Shown: positions 31,001 through 47,604, numbered from the stretch's first letter. The stretch: DNA of 64,000 nt from Diploscapter coronatus (GCA_964036155.1 OZ038422.1:58675201-58739200); one strand, 5' to 3'. Notes: generated from the letters alone by a model not told the origin. A program made the numbers and translations.

Positions 31001-33938
31001 TTAAAAAGGATTTTACGATTATCGATAATAAATAATATTTTTAAAAGATGGTGGTAGGGGAAAACGTATTTTCTGACGTTGCTCCTTCCTATATCTATCT
31101 GAATTCAAACCTTGCAAATGCCACTCTCCTCCTGAATGATGATTTGGGTGTTCCTGGCGATTCGAGCAGAGAATTTGGTGGGTAGTCCGAGTGCCTCGTC
31201 GAACGAGTTGGTATGCAAAGACTGGGTGCCTCCGAACACACTCGCGAGGGCCTCGATTGTCGTTCGAATGATATTGTTGTAGGGGTCCTGATAGTAATTG
31301 GAGGATAAGGTAAGCAGAATTTTGCTATTGCTAAAACAGTATCTAGACTTGCGGCTCTTCGAACCGTGATTAATCGCGTGAAACAAGATAGTGTATCTAA
31401 AGAAGGAAAGAATATATGCTATTTGTCAAGTTGTTTCTTCGGTGCAAGATCGTAATGAATTATCGCATCAAGCAGAGGCGGCTTCGCTTAACAGTTGCAA
31501 GTCCGTTTTTCTTCTTCTTCTTCTTGCAGTCAGTTTTTATGTTCATGGTTCATAAGTTAGCGATTCACCTGCTCAGTGAGACTCCATCCGGACGTCTGGC
31601 TGTGAGTGCGGAGCATCATCGATTTGCTGCTCTTCGGCTGGAACCGCTCTTTGATCAGATTGGCCCAGAGACGGCGCGCTGCACGCATTTTGGCGATTTC
31701 CATGTAGAAATTCATGGAGATCCCCCAGAAGAAGCTGAGTCTGGGAGCGAAGTCGTCGATGTGCAGCCCTGCATCGAGGCCTGTCTGGCAATACTGAATG
31801 CCGTCCGCAATCGTAAATGCCATCTCCAACACTGCATCCGCTCCTGCTTCCTGAAATTCGTGGGATTAAATGTTTTCTGTAAAATAAAAAAAATTATCAA
31901 CGCTTTCTTTTATTCATTTCCCCTTCTTGAACAAATCATTTGATGTTTCTGCTCATGATTTTATCAATTTTTTCATCCTTATGTATTATTTAATAGGATT
32001 TTTTTTCTCGAATAAATGGTCTTTTCCATTTCTGCTTGTTTTTAATTAAAATGTACTAGAAAAAAAACAAACAGGGTCTATTCATCTTTGTGGAGTTTCA
32101 TTTTCTGTGCTGTAACACAGCATTTCTGACCTGCATGTGATATCCCGAGATGCTAATCGAGTTGAACTTGGGCATTTCCTTGCTGGTGTAGGCGAAGATG
32201 TCTCCGATGATTCGCATAGACGGCTCAGGTGGGTAGATGTATGTGTTGCGGACCATGAACTCCTTCAGAATGTCGTTCTGGATCGTGCCTGAGAGCTGCT
32301 TGCGGGAGACGCCCTGAAGCAAAACGAATTATTTTCTCTTCGGTTAAATTAGATGAGACTGATTTCAAAAGAAGTGCGATTTCTATTATTTCGTCTTTCA
32401 TACGGCAAACTTTTATAATTTCCATACCTGCTCCTCTCCAGCGACGATAAACATGGCGAGCACAGGAATGACTGCGCCATTCATTGTCATCGAGACGCTC
32501 ATCTTTCCGAGGTCAATTCCATCGAACAGCTGAAAGAGCCCTTGTTTTGAAGTCATTTTTAGCTATTCAACAGCTATTTGGAAACCTCAAGCCATGCGAA
32601 ATAGGGCGAGGAATTATAGGGAAAGCGATCTTTTTATTACACTATTTCGTATAGCTTTAGAGCTCGAGACTTTAAAGTTGCTCGTCATACCTGCTTCATG
32701 TCCTCAACGGAGTCGACAGCCACTCCCGCCATTCCGACGTCTCCATACACTCGAGGATTGTCAGAATCGTATCTAAAACAGTAGTTTCATAAATCTTGGA
32801 TGTATTCGTTTTTTAGTTGTTCGAGGACTGATGACTAACAGAACATTTTTTATTCGAGAATATTCATGTGAGATTTGGCAGAAATCTCATGCTCTTTAAA
32901 TTGACGAAGGAAGCCTTTCCATACGAGTTTTCTGATTTTGTGATAAACAAAAACTTTTGGTTAGAATATAGACTCGAACAGTATCTTGAAGACTTCTTCG
33001 CTGAATTCCTCCTAGTTCTTTTCCACACAAATTCATGCTTGCATGAATGCATGTGCATCTCTGAACAGAGATCAGCTGAATATCGGGCCTACCCTCTGTG
33101 AGTGGCCAAATCGAATGCCACGGACAGTCCCTGCTGCCCGGCTTTGATATTGTCTCTGTAGAATTTGTTCGATTCCTCGACGGTCGAGAATCCCGCGTAT
33201 TGTCTGATCGTCCACGGTCTGTGTGTGTACATCGTCGGGTAGGGACCGCGAGAGAAGGGGTATTTGCCTGGAATCTGAAAACAGCTCATTCTTTGTTTCT
33301 CGCTTCTTTTCATCTGTAAAAGTCATCAATCGCAACCGCTATTTCAAGCATTTGATCGTTGATAGAATTTACAGCATGAGTTCCCCAACAAAGATGCTCA
33401 GAGACGACTGTATGCGCAAATTCAAAGACGATAGGAATTTAAAAATTCGAATGTCTCAAGTGAAAATGGATATTTTCCAGTTAGAAGTCAGTGCCAACTT
33501 CTTTCTTAAAATCTGAACAGTTCACGCTGGAAGCGACTTTGAGGGATTCCAGTCGTTCGTGGATCAGATCACAGAATTCCAAACACCACTTTTGATCTCG
33601 TTATTTTCTGATCACCTCCGGCTCCTTTCCCTGATCACAAGCCCTGTCTTCTGGTAGATACAGCGGTTTGATGTCGATTCCTTCAGGTGTGTGCCAAGTC
33701 AGCGAATCTGCCTCCTTCCCCTGCAATTTCGATGCTTTCAACGATTCTGCCAATTGTGATGAATACCTTCATGGCCTTCTGTGCCAGCGCAGCCCATTGT
33801 GCATTGATGGGCAGTGCCTTATAGGACGTGAATCTGACCTGTGTGGGCAACTGAAAACGACCATTTTCGGGGATTCTTTGAATTCAATCTCCTAACCTTG
33901 GAAAGGATTCGAGATTGACGAAGAAGATGCAACTGCAT
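28035..33938 (-). CDS. MUT: Methylmalonyl-CoA mutase, mitochondrial
   Basis: Nineteen exons encode about 742 residues: 33897-33938, 33767-33850, 33616-33720, 33093-33274, 32691-32772, 32428-32529, 32131-32313, 31569-31850, 31111-31287, 30863-30934, 30556-30711, 30212-30340, 29762-29865, 29348-29420, 28937-29063, 28693-28776, 28418-28493, 28131-28248 and 28035-28085. It interconverts (R)-methylmalonyl-CoA and succinyl-CoA in the mitochondrial matrix using adenosylcobalamin. The start [14 protein letters not shown] is a basic, amphipathic presequence. The barrel shows [39 protein letters not shown] and [14 protein letters not shown]. The B12 domain carries [12 protein letters not shown], with the cobalt-ligating His at about 619, then [13 protein letters not shown] and GGVIPPQDY. 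Full family length; all introns GT-AG. Divergent from DAGL. Confidence 0.97.
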
Positions 33939-34955
33939 AGTTGCTCAACTCTAACCTAAAAGATATTATTTTCTTTCAAAAACAAACCGATAAGTCCGAA
34001 AATGCGATGGAAGAGACGATAAATTTGAAAACAAAAACAGAGGTTGCAGAGAGGCAAAGGGGAAAATCGATAGCTGGACGGAGTCGTGAGTACGGGAGAA
34101 CGCTAGCCTTCGACCATCCCTAACACTCGTCAGCATCGAGAGGGGAATTGGGAAAAAAATCAATTTGATTCGACGGAAAACAAGCCGACTAACGAAGCGA
34201 AAAACAAAGAGAGGAAGCGAAATGCAAATGTGGCCAGTGGCAAATCCATCAAGCATGCATGAGTCGAAGCAACTTTCTCTGCCATTTCTCGTTCCCCTCT
34301 TTCAAGGCTCATCGTTTTTTTTCCGTGGGATTTTCATTTTTTCCACAGACTTTGTCCATTTCCAACTTCTCTCTTTTGGGCGAGGTCGATTCGGTCGAAA
34401 TTTTCTAAGTTCCGCCATTTGTGCCATTTTTTGCCTGTCAACAGAGTGAGTGGGTAGGTAGTTTCGCAAGCGTTTCGTCGATTTGTCTCTCTGCCCCTGC
34501 CTGTGCCCTGCCAAGCCACTCACCACTCACTCCCCTGTTCACTTCCTTGATTCCCCCTGTGTCCTGTGCATGAGGCCATTCTGTTTGTCTGCTGCCGTTC
34601 AAAATTTAACTTCTCACTGATAAGACCTTCTGCTCTGATGAAACAGACCTGTTTTTCGATTTCGAGTCACTACTTCTTGAATTCTTTTGTTGAAATCTTT
34701 CATTATAGAAAATCTTCAAGTTCTTCATCAATCCGATTTCGCTTTTCTATCAGCTATCACATATCTTGTTTTTATCATCGGATATTTCCCTGTCTGATTC
34801 ACCCATCCATCCGCCCATTCATTCATTCATTGTTTCTGTTTAGTTAGACCTCCGCAAGACAAGACTACACGCCAATCGAGTGCACATCTATCCATCCACA
34901 ATCAGTCGGATCGGACATTCAATCGAGGGCAAAGCAGGCGCCTCTTCAGTCATTT
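33939..34955. promoter_or_regulatory. Shared upstream region of MUT and DAGL
   Basis: About 1 kb between divergent start codons. TTTTAG followed by 19 nt before the MUT ATG looks like an acceptor for a 5'-UTR intron or a trans-spliced leader. The DAGL side is rich in C/T tracts with CATCCATCC/CATTCATTC repeats. No specific transcription-factor sites are claimed. Confidence 0.5.
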
Positions 34956-37900
34956 ATGCCTTCTCTGCGCGCCTTCAACCGGCAATGGAACATAGCGTCT
35001 GACGACTTTGTTTTCCCAGGAATTACCGAGGCCTGCATTCGGCTTTCATGGTGAGTTCATCTTACTTTTATTAAAAGCCATTAAGCTTAATGATCAGGAA
35101 TTTCATTATGAACTCGAAGAAAAATGCTAAAATTTTCTAAATCGTCCATTTGGATTGTCCTCGTTCGAAGACATGTGACTCGTGCAGTGTGACGGCGATA
35201 ACGCTGAAAACTGAATCTGTAGAAAGCGAAATTGAAAACTCTCGTCGGAACTTTCACTTACGATTTAAGGATAATTCTTTTCTGATGCGTTTTCAAACAT
35301 CTTTAAAATTATCGCCTTTTCGAGATTGTACAGAACCTAAACCTAAGCAGATTGAGTATAAGCTGTCTAATTGGAAACATTTGCGCACATTTTATCAGTT
35401 ATTAGCTTATCATGTTATAGCTAAAACATTTTAACTACTAGTAATTCAAAATGTCACCTCATTCAGGTTCTTTTTCGGAGTTGGAGTGTTCGTATTCCAT
35501 TTTCCCTTGCAATGTTCGACACAAAATCTGAGAATCTATTTCGAGGGACTGATTCTCGTAAACGGAATAACTGCTATACTAGGTGATTCTTTTCTTTTCT
35601 CATAATTTGCAGACGAATTTATTTCCAGCCCTTGTAACAGCAGTTCTCTCAGCCCGAGGGACGATAATAAACAGTCGAAAGAGGCGACACGTGACGACGA
35701 TGCTCTACATCAGGCTGCCCATCTTCATGTTCGAAATCCTCTGGAATGGGGTGTGCACTTTCGTCGCTTTCCGTGAGTTTATTTCTATATTATCTCGTCA
35801 GATTGAAAATGAAGAAGCTAAGCGATTCAATGAATTTCAGAATCAATAGGCGAAGCGAAAGGGTGTCATTTCGTGACGATAACTCGAGTGGCTGTAGTGC
35901 TGGAATGGCTGCTCATTTTGACGGTGTTCGTGATTATCATCGTCGTTTTCCACGGGAACAATGACAACATGGAGAATGCAGATCAGTTCGCGAGACGAGT
36001 CTGGATGAGGAGATTCAGAATTGCGAGTTTTTTGTTTATTTGTAAATTTATCTGCAATATCGATGTTAAAAATCTTGTAGTATATACAAAGATATCGTAA
36101 AAATTTACTTATCACTCGCATTCTCTTTCAAAATATGTTCAATTTCGCCCTTCAACATGTAATGATTTTGTAAATTTCAGTTCAAAATCCGTCAAGACGC
36201 ACTGATGCGAGCAGCCATTGACGACCTCGCGAATCTGTTTGCCTCGTTCTTCTACGACACAGACCTGGTGATGAGCGACGTGGCTGCGGGCCTGCTGCTG
36301 GTCGTCCACTCGCCTACCAATGTCTATCCTCCACTTGTTCCCGCTCAGTCAGGTTGGATTATTTTCGATTTACAAAAATGATTCTCACGTAAGTGTTTTC
36401 TTGTTAAAGAGAAACGGAGAACATTTATCAAGAGTTAATGATAACTCTACATTCTACAAAAAAATGAATATATTCACCATGCAAAAATATGATTCTTATT
36501 GAAAAAGTTCATATATAACCTCTGTAGAATTCTCACTTTGCACAGGAATAGAGTATTATCAGTTGATTGAGTAGAACAATAAGTTACGTTATCGTGCAAG
36601 AGAACGTTTATTTTCAGAAAATTTATGATTGCTAGGAATTCATCATGCACTTTTCACGATTCACGATATCACTCATTTACAGATGATCATTGTGACTGGA
36701 TGACGCTCAAAAACGCACATCATTTCTTCCACTTCGCGACGTGTGTCTACGGCTGGCCGACCTACCTCATGCACAACTTCTCCCCCAGCCATATCTACAA
36801 ACTCTTCAAGCGAATGCGATGCTGTGGCAATTTGAGCTGTGACCGAGTAAGCACATTTATTCCTTTGATTTTGGGTGACAGCATTCTTTTGCAAATCTAA
36901 TGCACAATTTCATATACTCACAGTGGTTGGAAAACGGGGAGAATTGCATTACTGACATTTTGAATTTACATTTTAATATCCGTTTTTTTACATTTTGCAT
37001 TGCAATTGCTGCATGCGAGTGAATGTTCGAGGTCGTGTTTAGTCTCTCCAATTCGATGGACAAAATTGGTGAATGAATTAAGTCCTAAAAATCAAGTATT
37101 TTGAAAAGAGTCCGTCAAAAATATGGGATAAAACAATTGTTTTCTTCAAAAAGTCGTTTTCATTCGCTAACAACCATGTTCATCAATAACCCTTGAATTC
37201 GACCGTTTTGGTTTGTAGCGAGCCTGCGAAATCGAAGTCTCCTCTGCACCGCACCGTCGCCTGCGTCGCATTTGCTCAGTCCACCCTGCTTCTCTGCCAC
37301 CCGATCCTTGCACAGAACAGAATGCCGAATCGACAATGTTGCACAAGAAATACAGCCTCGGTCAGAGTCAGAACATGAGCAAGAAGAAACATGATCTGGC
37401 CTCCATGCAGGTGGGCTGACAGTAACGGCCATTTGGAAAATATACGACCTGAAGACTTAAATGAAGAAAGAAGAAGAGAGAAAGGTGTTTAGAAAGGATC
37501 GTATATTTTCCAAATGTCTGACTGAAATGCAGACACTTTTCCTTTGCTCATTCTTCATTTTGTCCGTGTAACTCCTAATATTTTGTGTGACATTAACTAT
37601 TTTGACGCTATTTGATTTAATTTGAATTAGCTTATTTTCAGGTACTAGTGATCGAAGACAATTGCTGCTTCTGCAATACGAGTGCATTCCTGCTGGGCGC
37701 TGAAGACAAGAACATCGACTTGTTCTTTGTATCCTTTAGGAATCGGCTTTACGAGGTGAGTTGTTTAACTCAGAAAATATTTGAGTGAAGAATTTAGGTG
37801 CCATTCGTCGTTCTAGCAGACCACGAGTCGAAGAGCATAGTCATAACGATTCGAGGAAGCTGCTCGCCTGTCGACCTTATCACGGATCTATGCTTGAGTC

Positions 37901-39819
37901 AGTTAGCTTCTCATTTTTAAATGCGGGAAATATTTCATCATACTTCACTTTTTACATCTTTTTTTTGTACACACTGAAAGATTTCAAAGAAGAATTGAAA
38001 TAAGAGCAAACATAAACTATATATCGGAATTTCCATTCTATGCCATGCATCTTTTCTACATTCTTAATAGCTTTTTCAAACGAAGTCTAAATTTGTTGTT
38101 TCAAGTTCGTTTGAATTAAAGGTGATTGTTGACAAATTCTGGCTATTTCAATTTTTTAAATCTTTATTCTTCTTCCCATTGAAACTCAATTTTCAGACGA
38201 TGAAATCTTGTCGGTGGATGTGGATGCAGACCCGATTCTAAGACAGGACACTTCGCTCGACGGAAACGGGGAAATTCGAGTGCACAGGGGAATGCTCAGG
38301 AGTGCTAGATATGTCTATGACACACTAAGGTAGAATTACAAAAAGATATTTTAATCACAACGTTTTTCTTCTTCCTCTAGGAAGCACAATGTACTGGACG
38401 ACATGTACGTGCTCAACCCAACATACGATTTGGTCATTTGCGGGCACAGCCTCGGGGCCGGAGTCGCTTCTCTGCTTACACTGCTAATAAAGTGAGTTTT
38501 GTTTAAAGATAAGTGGGAACAATTATTCAATTTAAAAAAAAAATCATTTCATCTTATATTTTATTCTTGAAAGTAACGTTTTCATAAAAATGAACGGGCT
38601 AAATTCCGTTGTTTACTGAAAAAAAAACATTAAATTAACTTTCGAGTTTCAATCGATTATTCGTTATTCTAAATGATTGTAAATTTTCAGACAGAAGTAC
38701 CCGGCAGTGCGTTGTTATGCCTATTGCCCTCCAGGCTGCGTGATCAGTGAGAACGGACAGACAGAAATGGAGCAGCACGTGATGAGCATCGTCGTAGGGG
38801 ATGACGTCGTTTCCCGAATTTCGTATCATGTAAGAAAAACTAGACTTTTTCAATTTAATTGTTTTTTTTCTTCTTCAGTCGATGTATCAAATGAGGGAGA
38901 AGGTGCATCACGAATTGGCGAACTGCACTCGAGCCAAATACGAGATCCTTATCAAGGGAGTCTTCCAGCTATTCTTCACTCCTCCTTGGCAGACCACTCC
39001 TTTGTCAGGTAAGGAAATGTTTTAAAGAAAATTTGAAAAGAATTTAAACAAAGATCGACATTTGACATTTCATATCGGATTGTTCTTAAAGATCCAGTGA
39101 TTTAATGAACAAATGTACCGTTTCATGCAACTATTCTGTTTTCCTTTTAAATTATTATTTCAGGCACAGTAGTGGATAGTTCGAATCTAATAGAAGGAGG
39201 GACAGCAGCGACTTCCTACGGCACTTCGCCTCTGCATACAGCCATCGATTTCCCCAATCCACTTTGTCAGCGAGTTCAGGTATTTTCATTTACTTTTTGA
39301 TGGTTATATTTGTCATTTTTCAGTTATATGCACCTGGAAAAATCCTGTATGTCGGTCAGAGTTCGGTGGAAGACAACGATTTGATGGTGCAGCAGTGGAT
39401 CGATGCAAAGTAAAAATTGCTTATTGGCTTTTTCACTCACTCGTTGGATAAAGAAAAAATAATCTGTTGAGAATCAAAACGCACAAATAGACATCTTTCG
39501 AGCATCCTTTCATTCATCGTTATTTTTCTTGTAAATTTCCCGCTCTTTCAAACTGAAAAAGAAAAGTAGCGTTAGGCAATGGGAGATAGATTTTGAATTC
39601 AACCGACTTAAATCTTATTCAATGACAATTTTATTCACCATACACATTTTCAGATGTCTGCGAGAAATTAAACTGTCAGCCTCAGCCTTCACCGACCACC
39701 TGCCGAAGAACGTGGCCCGAATTCTGTCGAAGCTGGCCGAGACCGAATCAGATTCAGTCACTTCATCGCTGTCTGCTTCTGCTTCTGCTTCGCTTATTTC
39801 CGATGTCATGGAGGTTTGA
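34956..39819 (+). CDS. DAGL: sn-1-specific diacylglycerol lipase
   Basis: Sixteen exons encode about 719 residues: 34956-35050, 35467-35582, 35629-35772, 35841-36022, 36181-36352, 36683-36846, 37219-37410, 37642-37755, 37798-37897, 38197-38329, 38381-38491, 38691-38829, 38879-39008, 39164-39279, 39324-39409 and 39654-39819. The lipase cuts diacylglycerol at sn-1 to give 2-monoacylglycerol, including endocannabinoid-type lipids, at the plasma membrane. Four hydrophobic segments precede the cytosolic lipase domain. The nucleophile elbow is GHSLG (Ser at about 494), and the catalytic Asp lies in GDDVVSRI (about 546). The 52-residue spacing equals that in the vertebrate enzymes. The long regulatory C-terminal tail of vertebrate DAGL-alpha is absent, so the protein is nearer DAGL-beta in length. 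Intron 4 needs a GC donor (ATT|gcgagt). Confidence 0.94.
37429..37519. mobile_element. Small palindrome in a DAGL intron
   Basis: CATTTGGAAAATATACGACC and GGATCGTATATTTTCCAAATG form a near-perfect 20-bp inverted repeat, 48 bp apart, inside intron 7. It fits a solo miniature element and has no ORF. Confidence 0.6.
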
Positions 39820-40742
39820 TTTTTATTTTTCGTTTCACTATTCGCTAGTCATTTTTCATTCATCATATCTTTTTTTCTGATTTCTAAATTATGATGTACT
39901 TGTGTGATACGGGCAAATGTGGTTACCTGATGCGCGTAGTCATTCTTATTCATTCATTCTCGGCTATGCTATCATTCATAATTCTAGACAAGCTAGATTT
40001 TTATTGCGTAATTCAAATTGAATTTATGATTTTTATGAGAAATGAGATGTTGATGTTTTCCTTACCCTTATTGTTGACATGATTTATTACTCCCACCTTT
40101 TTGCAACTTCCATCCTCTTCTCTAAACCAACAAGGGGAAGAGAAGCCGAAAATACGATGGACAGTTTTTATCACTAATTTTCATACAGGCCTATGCGTAG
40201 TTATGATATTACGAATTGCGTTGTGACTCTCTTTCATTGCCACTGACAGTCTTTAGGCATTGGGTGATAATTTCAGAGTTGTAATTTGAATGTCTTGAGT
40301 GGTATTCTGTGATTCAAAAAATCTAGTTAGTGAATAATATGCAGAATATCATCCATTTCGAAGAATTTCCTGTTTATATTAATTTATCATATTAGAAGAC
40401 GTGTTACTAGCTCGCAGTTGATCTGCTCTATGGGTTTATTTTCATTCATTTCCCTCCTCTCCTATTTACAGTCCTTATCAATTATTAACGCATTTCGATA
40501 CTTGCTGATTAGATTTTTTCCTGTTGCCATTTGCACTTTTAAAAACGACCTTTAATTTATTAAATTTCAGTTGATTTTTCCTGTAAAATCGAATTTATTC
40601 AGATTTTTTTATATCGGAATTGATTATATCAGGATTGCAAATAAAGAATTTATCATTCTGATGTTTCGTGCAGATAGATGCAAAACATAGAGGTTTTGTC
40701 CCTCGCTTTCATTGTTTCTCCCCTTCACTCTGTGACAATCAA
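39820..40742. other. Spacer between DAGL and the amidase-ALDH gene
   Basis: Non-coding AT-rich DNA. An acceptor-like TTTCGTGCAG at 40664-40673 is followed by an open frame that runs into the next gene's first ATG. It could be a 5'-UTR intron or trans-splice site, or continue an alternative DAGL transcript in phase. Confidence 0.5.
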
Positions 40743-44578
<3,836 letters not shown>

Positions 44579-45081
44579 CTTGGAGATACGGAAATTGATA
44601 TCATATTGTGATGATATAATTCATCTCGTAGATAATCAAGAGTGACAAATATATAGATTATTCTTCAGATTTTTGACAATCCATCTACTCTTTTGCAGTA
44701 GAATATCATGAATCTCATTCATTTCACTTCATGTACCATTTTATCATCCAGTCCTATTTTAACATTTCTTCTCTTTTAGAAGATCTTCAAATCTTTGAAA
44801 ATTTCTTTAATTTTTTAAACTTCATTTACCAATTAAATACATTATTTATTGTTTATTTCAAAGATAATTTTGAAAATATTTTGAGATTTTCATAGATTAA
44901 TTGTCGTTCGTCGTTCAGTTATCCCTTGCAGGATATCCAGGAAGTACCACGAGGAGGTAGACGAACATCACTTCCCGCCACACAATCACACACACGCACA
45001 CACATCTGAAAACTTAAAATAAGATATTCTTCCTTCGCCCATACTATTTCTCTTACGGTTGCGAAAAATTCAAATCTTTTA
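44579..45081. other. Convergent 3' region of ALDH and PTP-like genes
   Basis: The 3' flanks of two convergent genes. It contains repeat family B copy 2 (44832-45016) and otherwise AT-rich non-coding DNA. Confidence 0.5.
44832..45016 (-). repeat. Dispersed repeat family B, copy 2
   Basis: Reverse complement of the copy at 7755-7940, about 90% identical over its length, including the (GT)n tract. In this copy the shared short hydrophobic frame (MFVYLLVVLPG) stops about nine codons earlier. Confidence 0.7.
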
Positions 45082-46752
45082 TTAATATTGACTATTACTA
45101 AATCTTTCCATCTTGCTCTGCTTATCTGGAAGCACTTTCGTCAGACAAATATCATATTTTAGTCCATTTGACTGAAACAATGCATTCTTCATTAGTTTTC
45201 GTACCTGAGTCAGGATTATTTCACTGTAGAGCCCCTTGACGTAGTTGGCGTGGATGTAGTTGCCCTTCGGCACTTTGTCGTCCAGTACAACTCGAGTCGC
45301 GTCCAGGCACGGGATGTCTTAAGATCGACTTTTATATGCTTTTGCACTTTTGATCTAGGATGACTTCTCCATTTTTATTCAATTTTCGGGTAAACTTTCT
45401 TAGCATTAACGTTAAGTCAAAAGTTTGATAATTCTTCATCTCTTTCAATCAACTTTTAACCCACCATTGTATCGATTCTTGCTTTTGTTGGCCTCGTACG
45501 GGCTGCGAGCACTTTTTTTCCCACGAGTGAGCACTTTGTTACCAAAGAGTAGAATAAAAGTGAGCATTTTGTTCCCACGAGTGAACACTTTGTTACCAAA
45601 CGCTATTTCTCCCCTTTTTTCTTCTTATCCTACACTATTTCTGCTTTGGGAACAAAGTGCTCACTTGTGGTAACAAAGTGCTCACTCGTGGGAAAAAAGT
45701 GCTTGCAGCCCCTCGTACGCAATGCGTTTGTCGTTGTATGTTTTGTAGGTTTGAACGTTCCTGTTGAACTGGTCGGTCAATTTGTCGATGCCGGCTTTGG
45801 TGGCTTCCTCCGCGAAGATCCTGAAATTTTCCTTCTGCTCTGCTGGGCGTGGTAACGGATCAGTGTCCCTCGGACAGAAGAAGGACTTCAGATCGAACGG
45901 ATTAGGGCTTTCTGAAATGCCAATTTATTTGTCTTGTTTTACTCCCGCCAAATGATTCAATTTCTTTAAAAAAATGAATGATTATCAATATCCACTTTCT
46001 GCAAGATCTTTTAGCTTTGTGAATTATTTTTGGGAAAGAAAAGAGAATGATGTTCATTTCTTTGACTCGTGATGATTAAGATGAATGAAATCCAGATTTC
46101 AAGAGTTCATCTTTCCATTCTTGGATCTGTCACTAACCGGGGTTGACAGGATCCCAGTATGGTCTGATATCCGTCTTGTTCCCCTCTCGCGCACTTAGTT
46201 TCTCGTTATCTTCGTCGACCGCTGAAATTCGAAAATCGATATTTTTCATCCTGAATTTTTGATTGCGTCATCATTCAATCGATATCAAAAAGTGTATGTG
46301 AAATTTTCAATTTCATGGCTGCTGATAGATGCCTTCATTTTCCACATTATGTGCAGGCTGATGAAGATCAAGTGTATTTGCAGAATTGCATCTGTTTATC
46401 AACAGCCCTGGTCGCATTTCCCATTTCTGTTGCTCACTGTTCTCCACCGTGGTGGTCCTGCCCTTCGTCCTGGTTCTTGTTTTCTTCTTGCCGCCGACTT
46501 TGCCCTTGTCCTTCTGCAAACAATAAATTCATCGTGTTCATTTCGTGAAAATCAGAATGAAAAGATTTGGCGATTTTCCATTATATCCTAATTACACATT
46601 TTCGCAAGTTTTGTTCGGTCAACTGCTTCTGGCAGTCAACTTCACAGTCATTCATTCATGTCATGTGATGACATCCTTTGGAGGTCTTCCTGACTTCCCG
46701 TTTTCTGGCAGACTTCCAGACGTACCATTCTGATCCTCTTCTCATCGCCCAT
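45082..46752 (-). CDS. Truncated protein-tyrosine-phosphatase-like protein
   Basis: Seven exons join in phase for about 206 residues: 46726-46752, 46438-46513, 46138-46221, 45719-45911, 45465-45502, 45205-45317 and 45082-45171. The N-terminus is basic (GGKKKTRTRTKGR). The middle matches the start of a classical PTP domain, in the style of nematode PTPs: KSKNRYNDIPCLDATRV, then YIHANYVKG. The protein then leaves the family pattern and ends with a 29-residue tail, with TAA merged into TAATAAA, a poly(A) signal. The WPD loop and the HCX5R catalytic motif are absent, so it cannot be an active phosphatase as modelled. It may be a gene fragment, a decoy-type protein, or a pseudogene. The fourth and fifth exons were one exon before a MITE inserted (see 45492-45719). 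Confidence 0.7.
45492..45719. mobile_element. MITE with 9-bp target duplication, apparently acting as an intron
   Basis: CCTCGTACG is repeated exactly on both sides of a 210-bp palindromic element whose ends are GGCTGCGAGCACT and, reversed, GGCTGCAAGCACT. The arms contain repeats of GAGTGAGCACTTTGTTACC. There is no ORF. An 8- to 9-bp duplication fits hAT- or Mutator-type mobilisation. The element splits a coding exon of the PTP-like gene. On the minus strand, the donor ATTGC|GTACGAGG (in the target duplication) and the acceptor CTCGCAG|CCC (in the terminal repeat) would remove 216 nt (45503-45718) and restore the frame with one added codon. Confidence 0.85.
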
Positions 46753-47604
46753 CTTGAAGTCGTATGGGTTCAGTCGAGTTTCTGGCCTCGGAAGATTGTA
46801 GAGGAGTACTGTACAGAGGGAAGGTGAAGACAAGCGGATGAGCACGAATGCGTTTTTATTAATGACAAGTTGGGGGTATTTATAGAGATCAGGGGTGAGA
46901 TATCTAAGGATAGATATGCAATTATTGTAGAGTGAAATTATCAAATACATTCATACCCTAACTGATTCTAATGACTGGTAATAGAAGCGAATGAATCATT
47001 TCTTTTCAAGCTATTCGCTGACATAATGTATGCAAATTCGAACTTCTATAAAAATTTGTAAAGATCAACTTTCTAAAGAAGACATAAGTTTGCGTAAATA
47101 CAGTAAGTTTTCTATTTTCTAGTTTAACAGCTAATCTAGAACCTATTAATATTCCGATTACACGATTACTGTCGCGAACTGCGATCTTCGCTTTTTCCAT
47201 TTTGTAGGAAAATCACTTTTTCTGCGCTTTCAGATTCAGATTGAATCTATCCCCGATGCAAAAATGCTCTTTTCCGTTTGCCTCATACCTTTCTGCCTCA
47301 ACATAAAAGCAGCATTTTTGCTGCTCAATACATTTTACTGGATTTATTTTTTTATTTATAATTTTCTTATTTTTTCTTTTTATGATTCAATTACCCAAGT
47401 TTGAGATAATAAATTTGTTGAAAAATTTCGCCTGCTTATTTGTTCCCGCCTGATTTCCGATTTGCTTGGTATTACCGCAACACAAATTGATTCTCTAATC
47501 ATTCACAGAATTTATGAAATTACGATTTCAGAAATTATCGACTGTTGATGAGAATAAATTTATCTTCAAATAATTGATATTCATAAATGTTTCCATTTTT
47601 CCAG
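46753..47604. other. Spacer with repeat family A copy
   Basis: Upstream flank of the PTP-like gene, followed by dispersed repeat family A (47231-47411). No other feature. Confidence 0.5.
47231..47411 (+). repeat. Dispersed repeat family A, copy 2
   Basis: Shares TCAGATTGAATCTA.CCCCGATG, CCTTTCTGCCTCAA.ATAAAA, GCTGCTCAA and TTACCCAAGTTTGA with the copy at 6108-6276, in the same order. Confidence 0.7.

Noticed and set aside
31416..31943. 175-codon open frame on the plus strand
   Set aside because: It is antisense to the long MUT exon at 31569-31850, whose minus-strand frame is unmistakable; the plus frame has no family resemblance or splice structure.
21632..33938. A trans-spliced operon of MUT, RNF216 and GLCE
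   Set aside because: All three are on the minus strand in line, but gaps of about 470 and 980 bp and no recognisable leader or SL2-type signal leave this unsupported.
45481..45725. Two separate PTP-like genes either side of the palindrome
   Set aside because: The exact 9-bp duplication and continuous phase show one exon split by an insertion.
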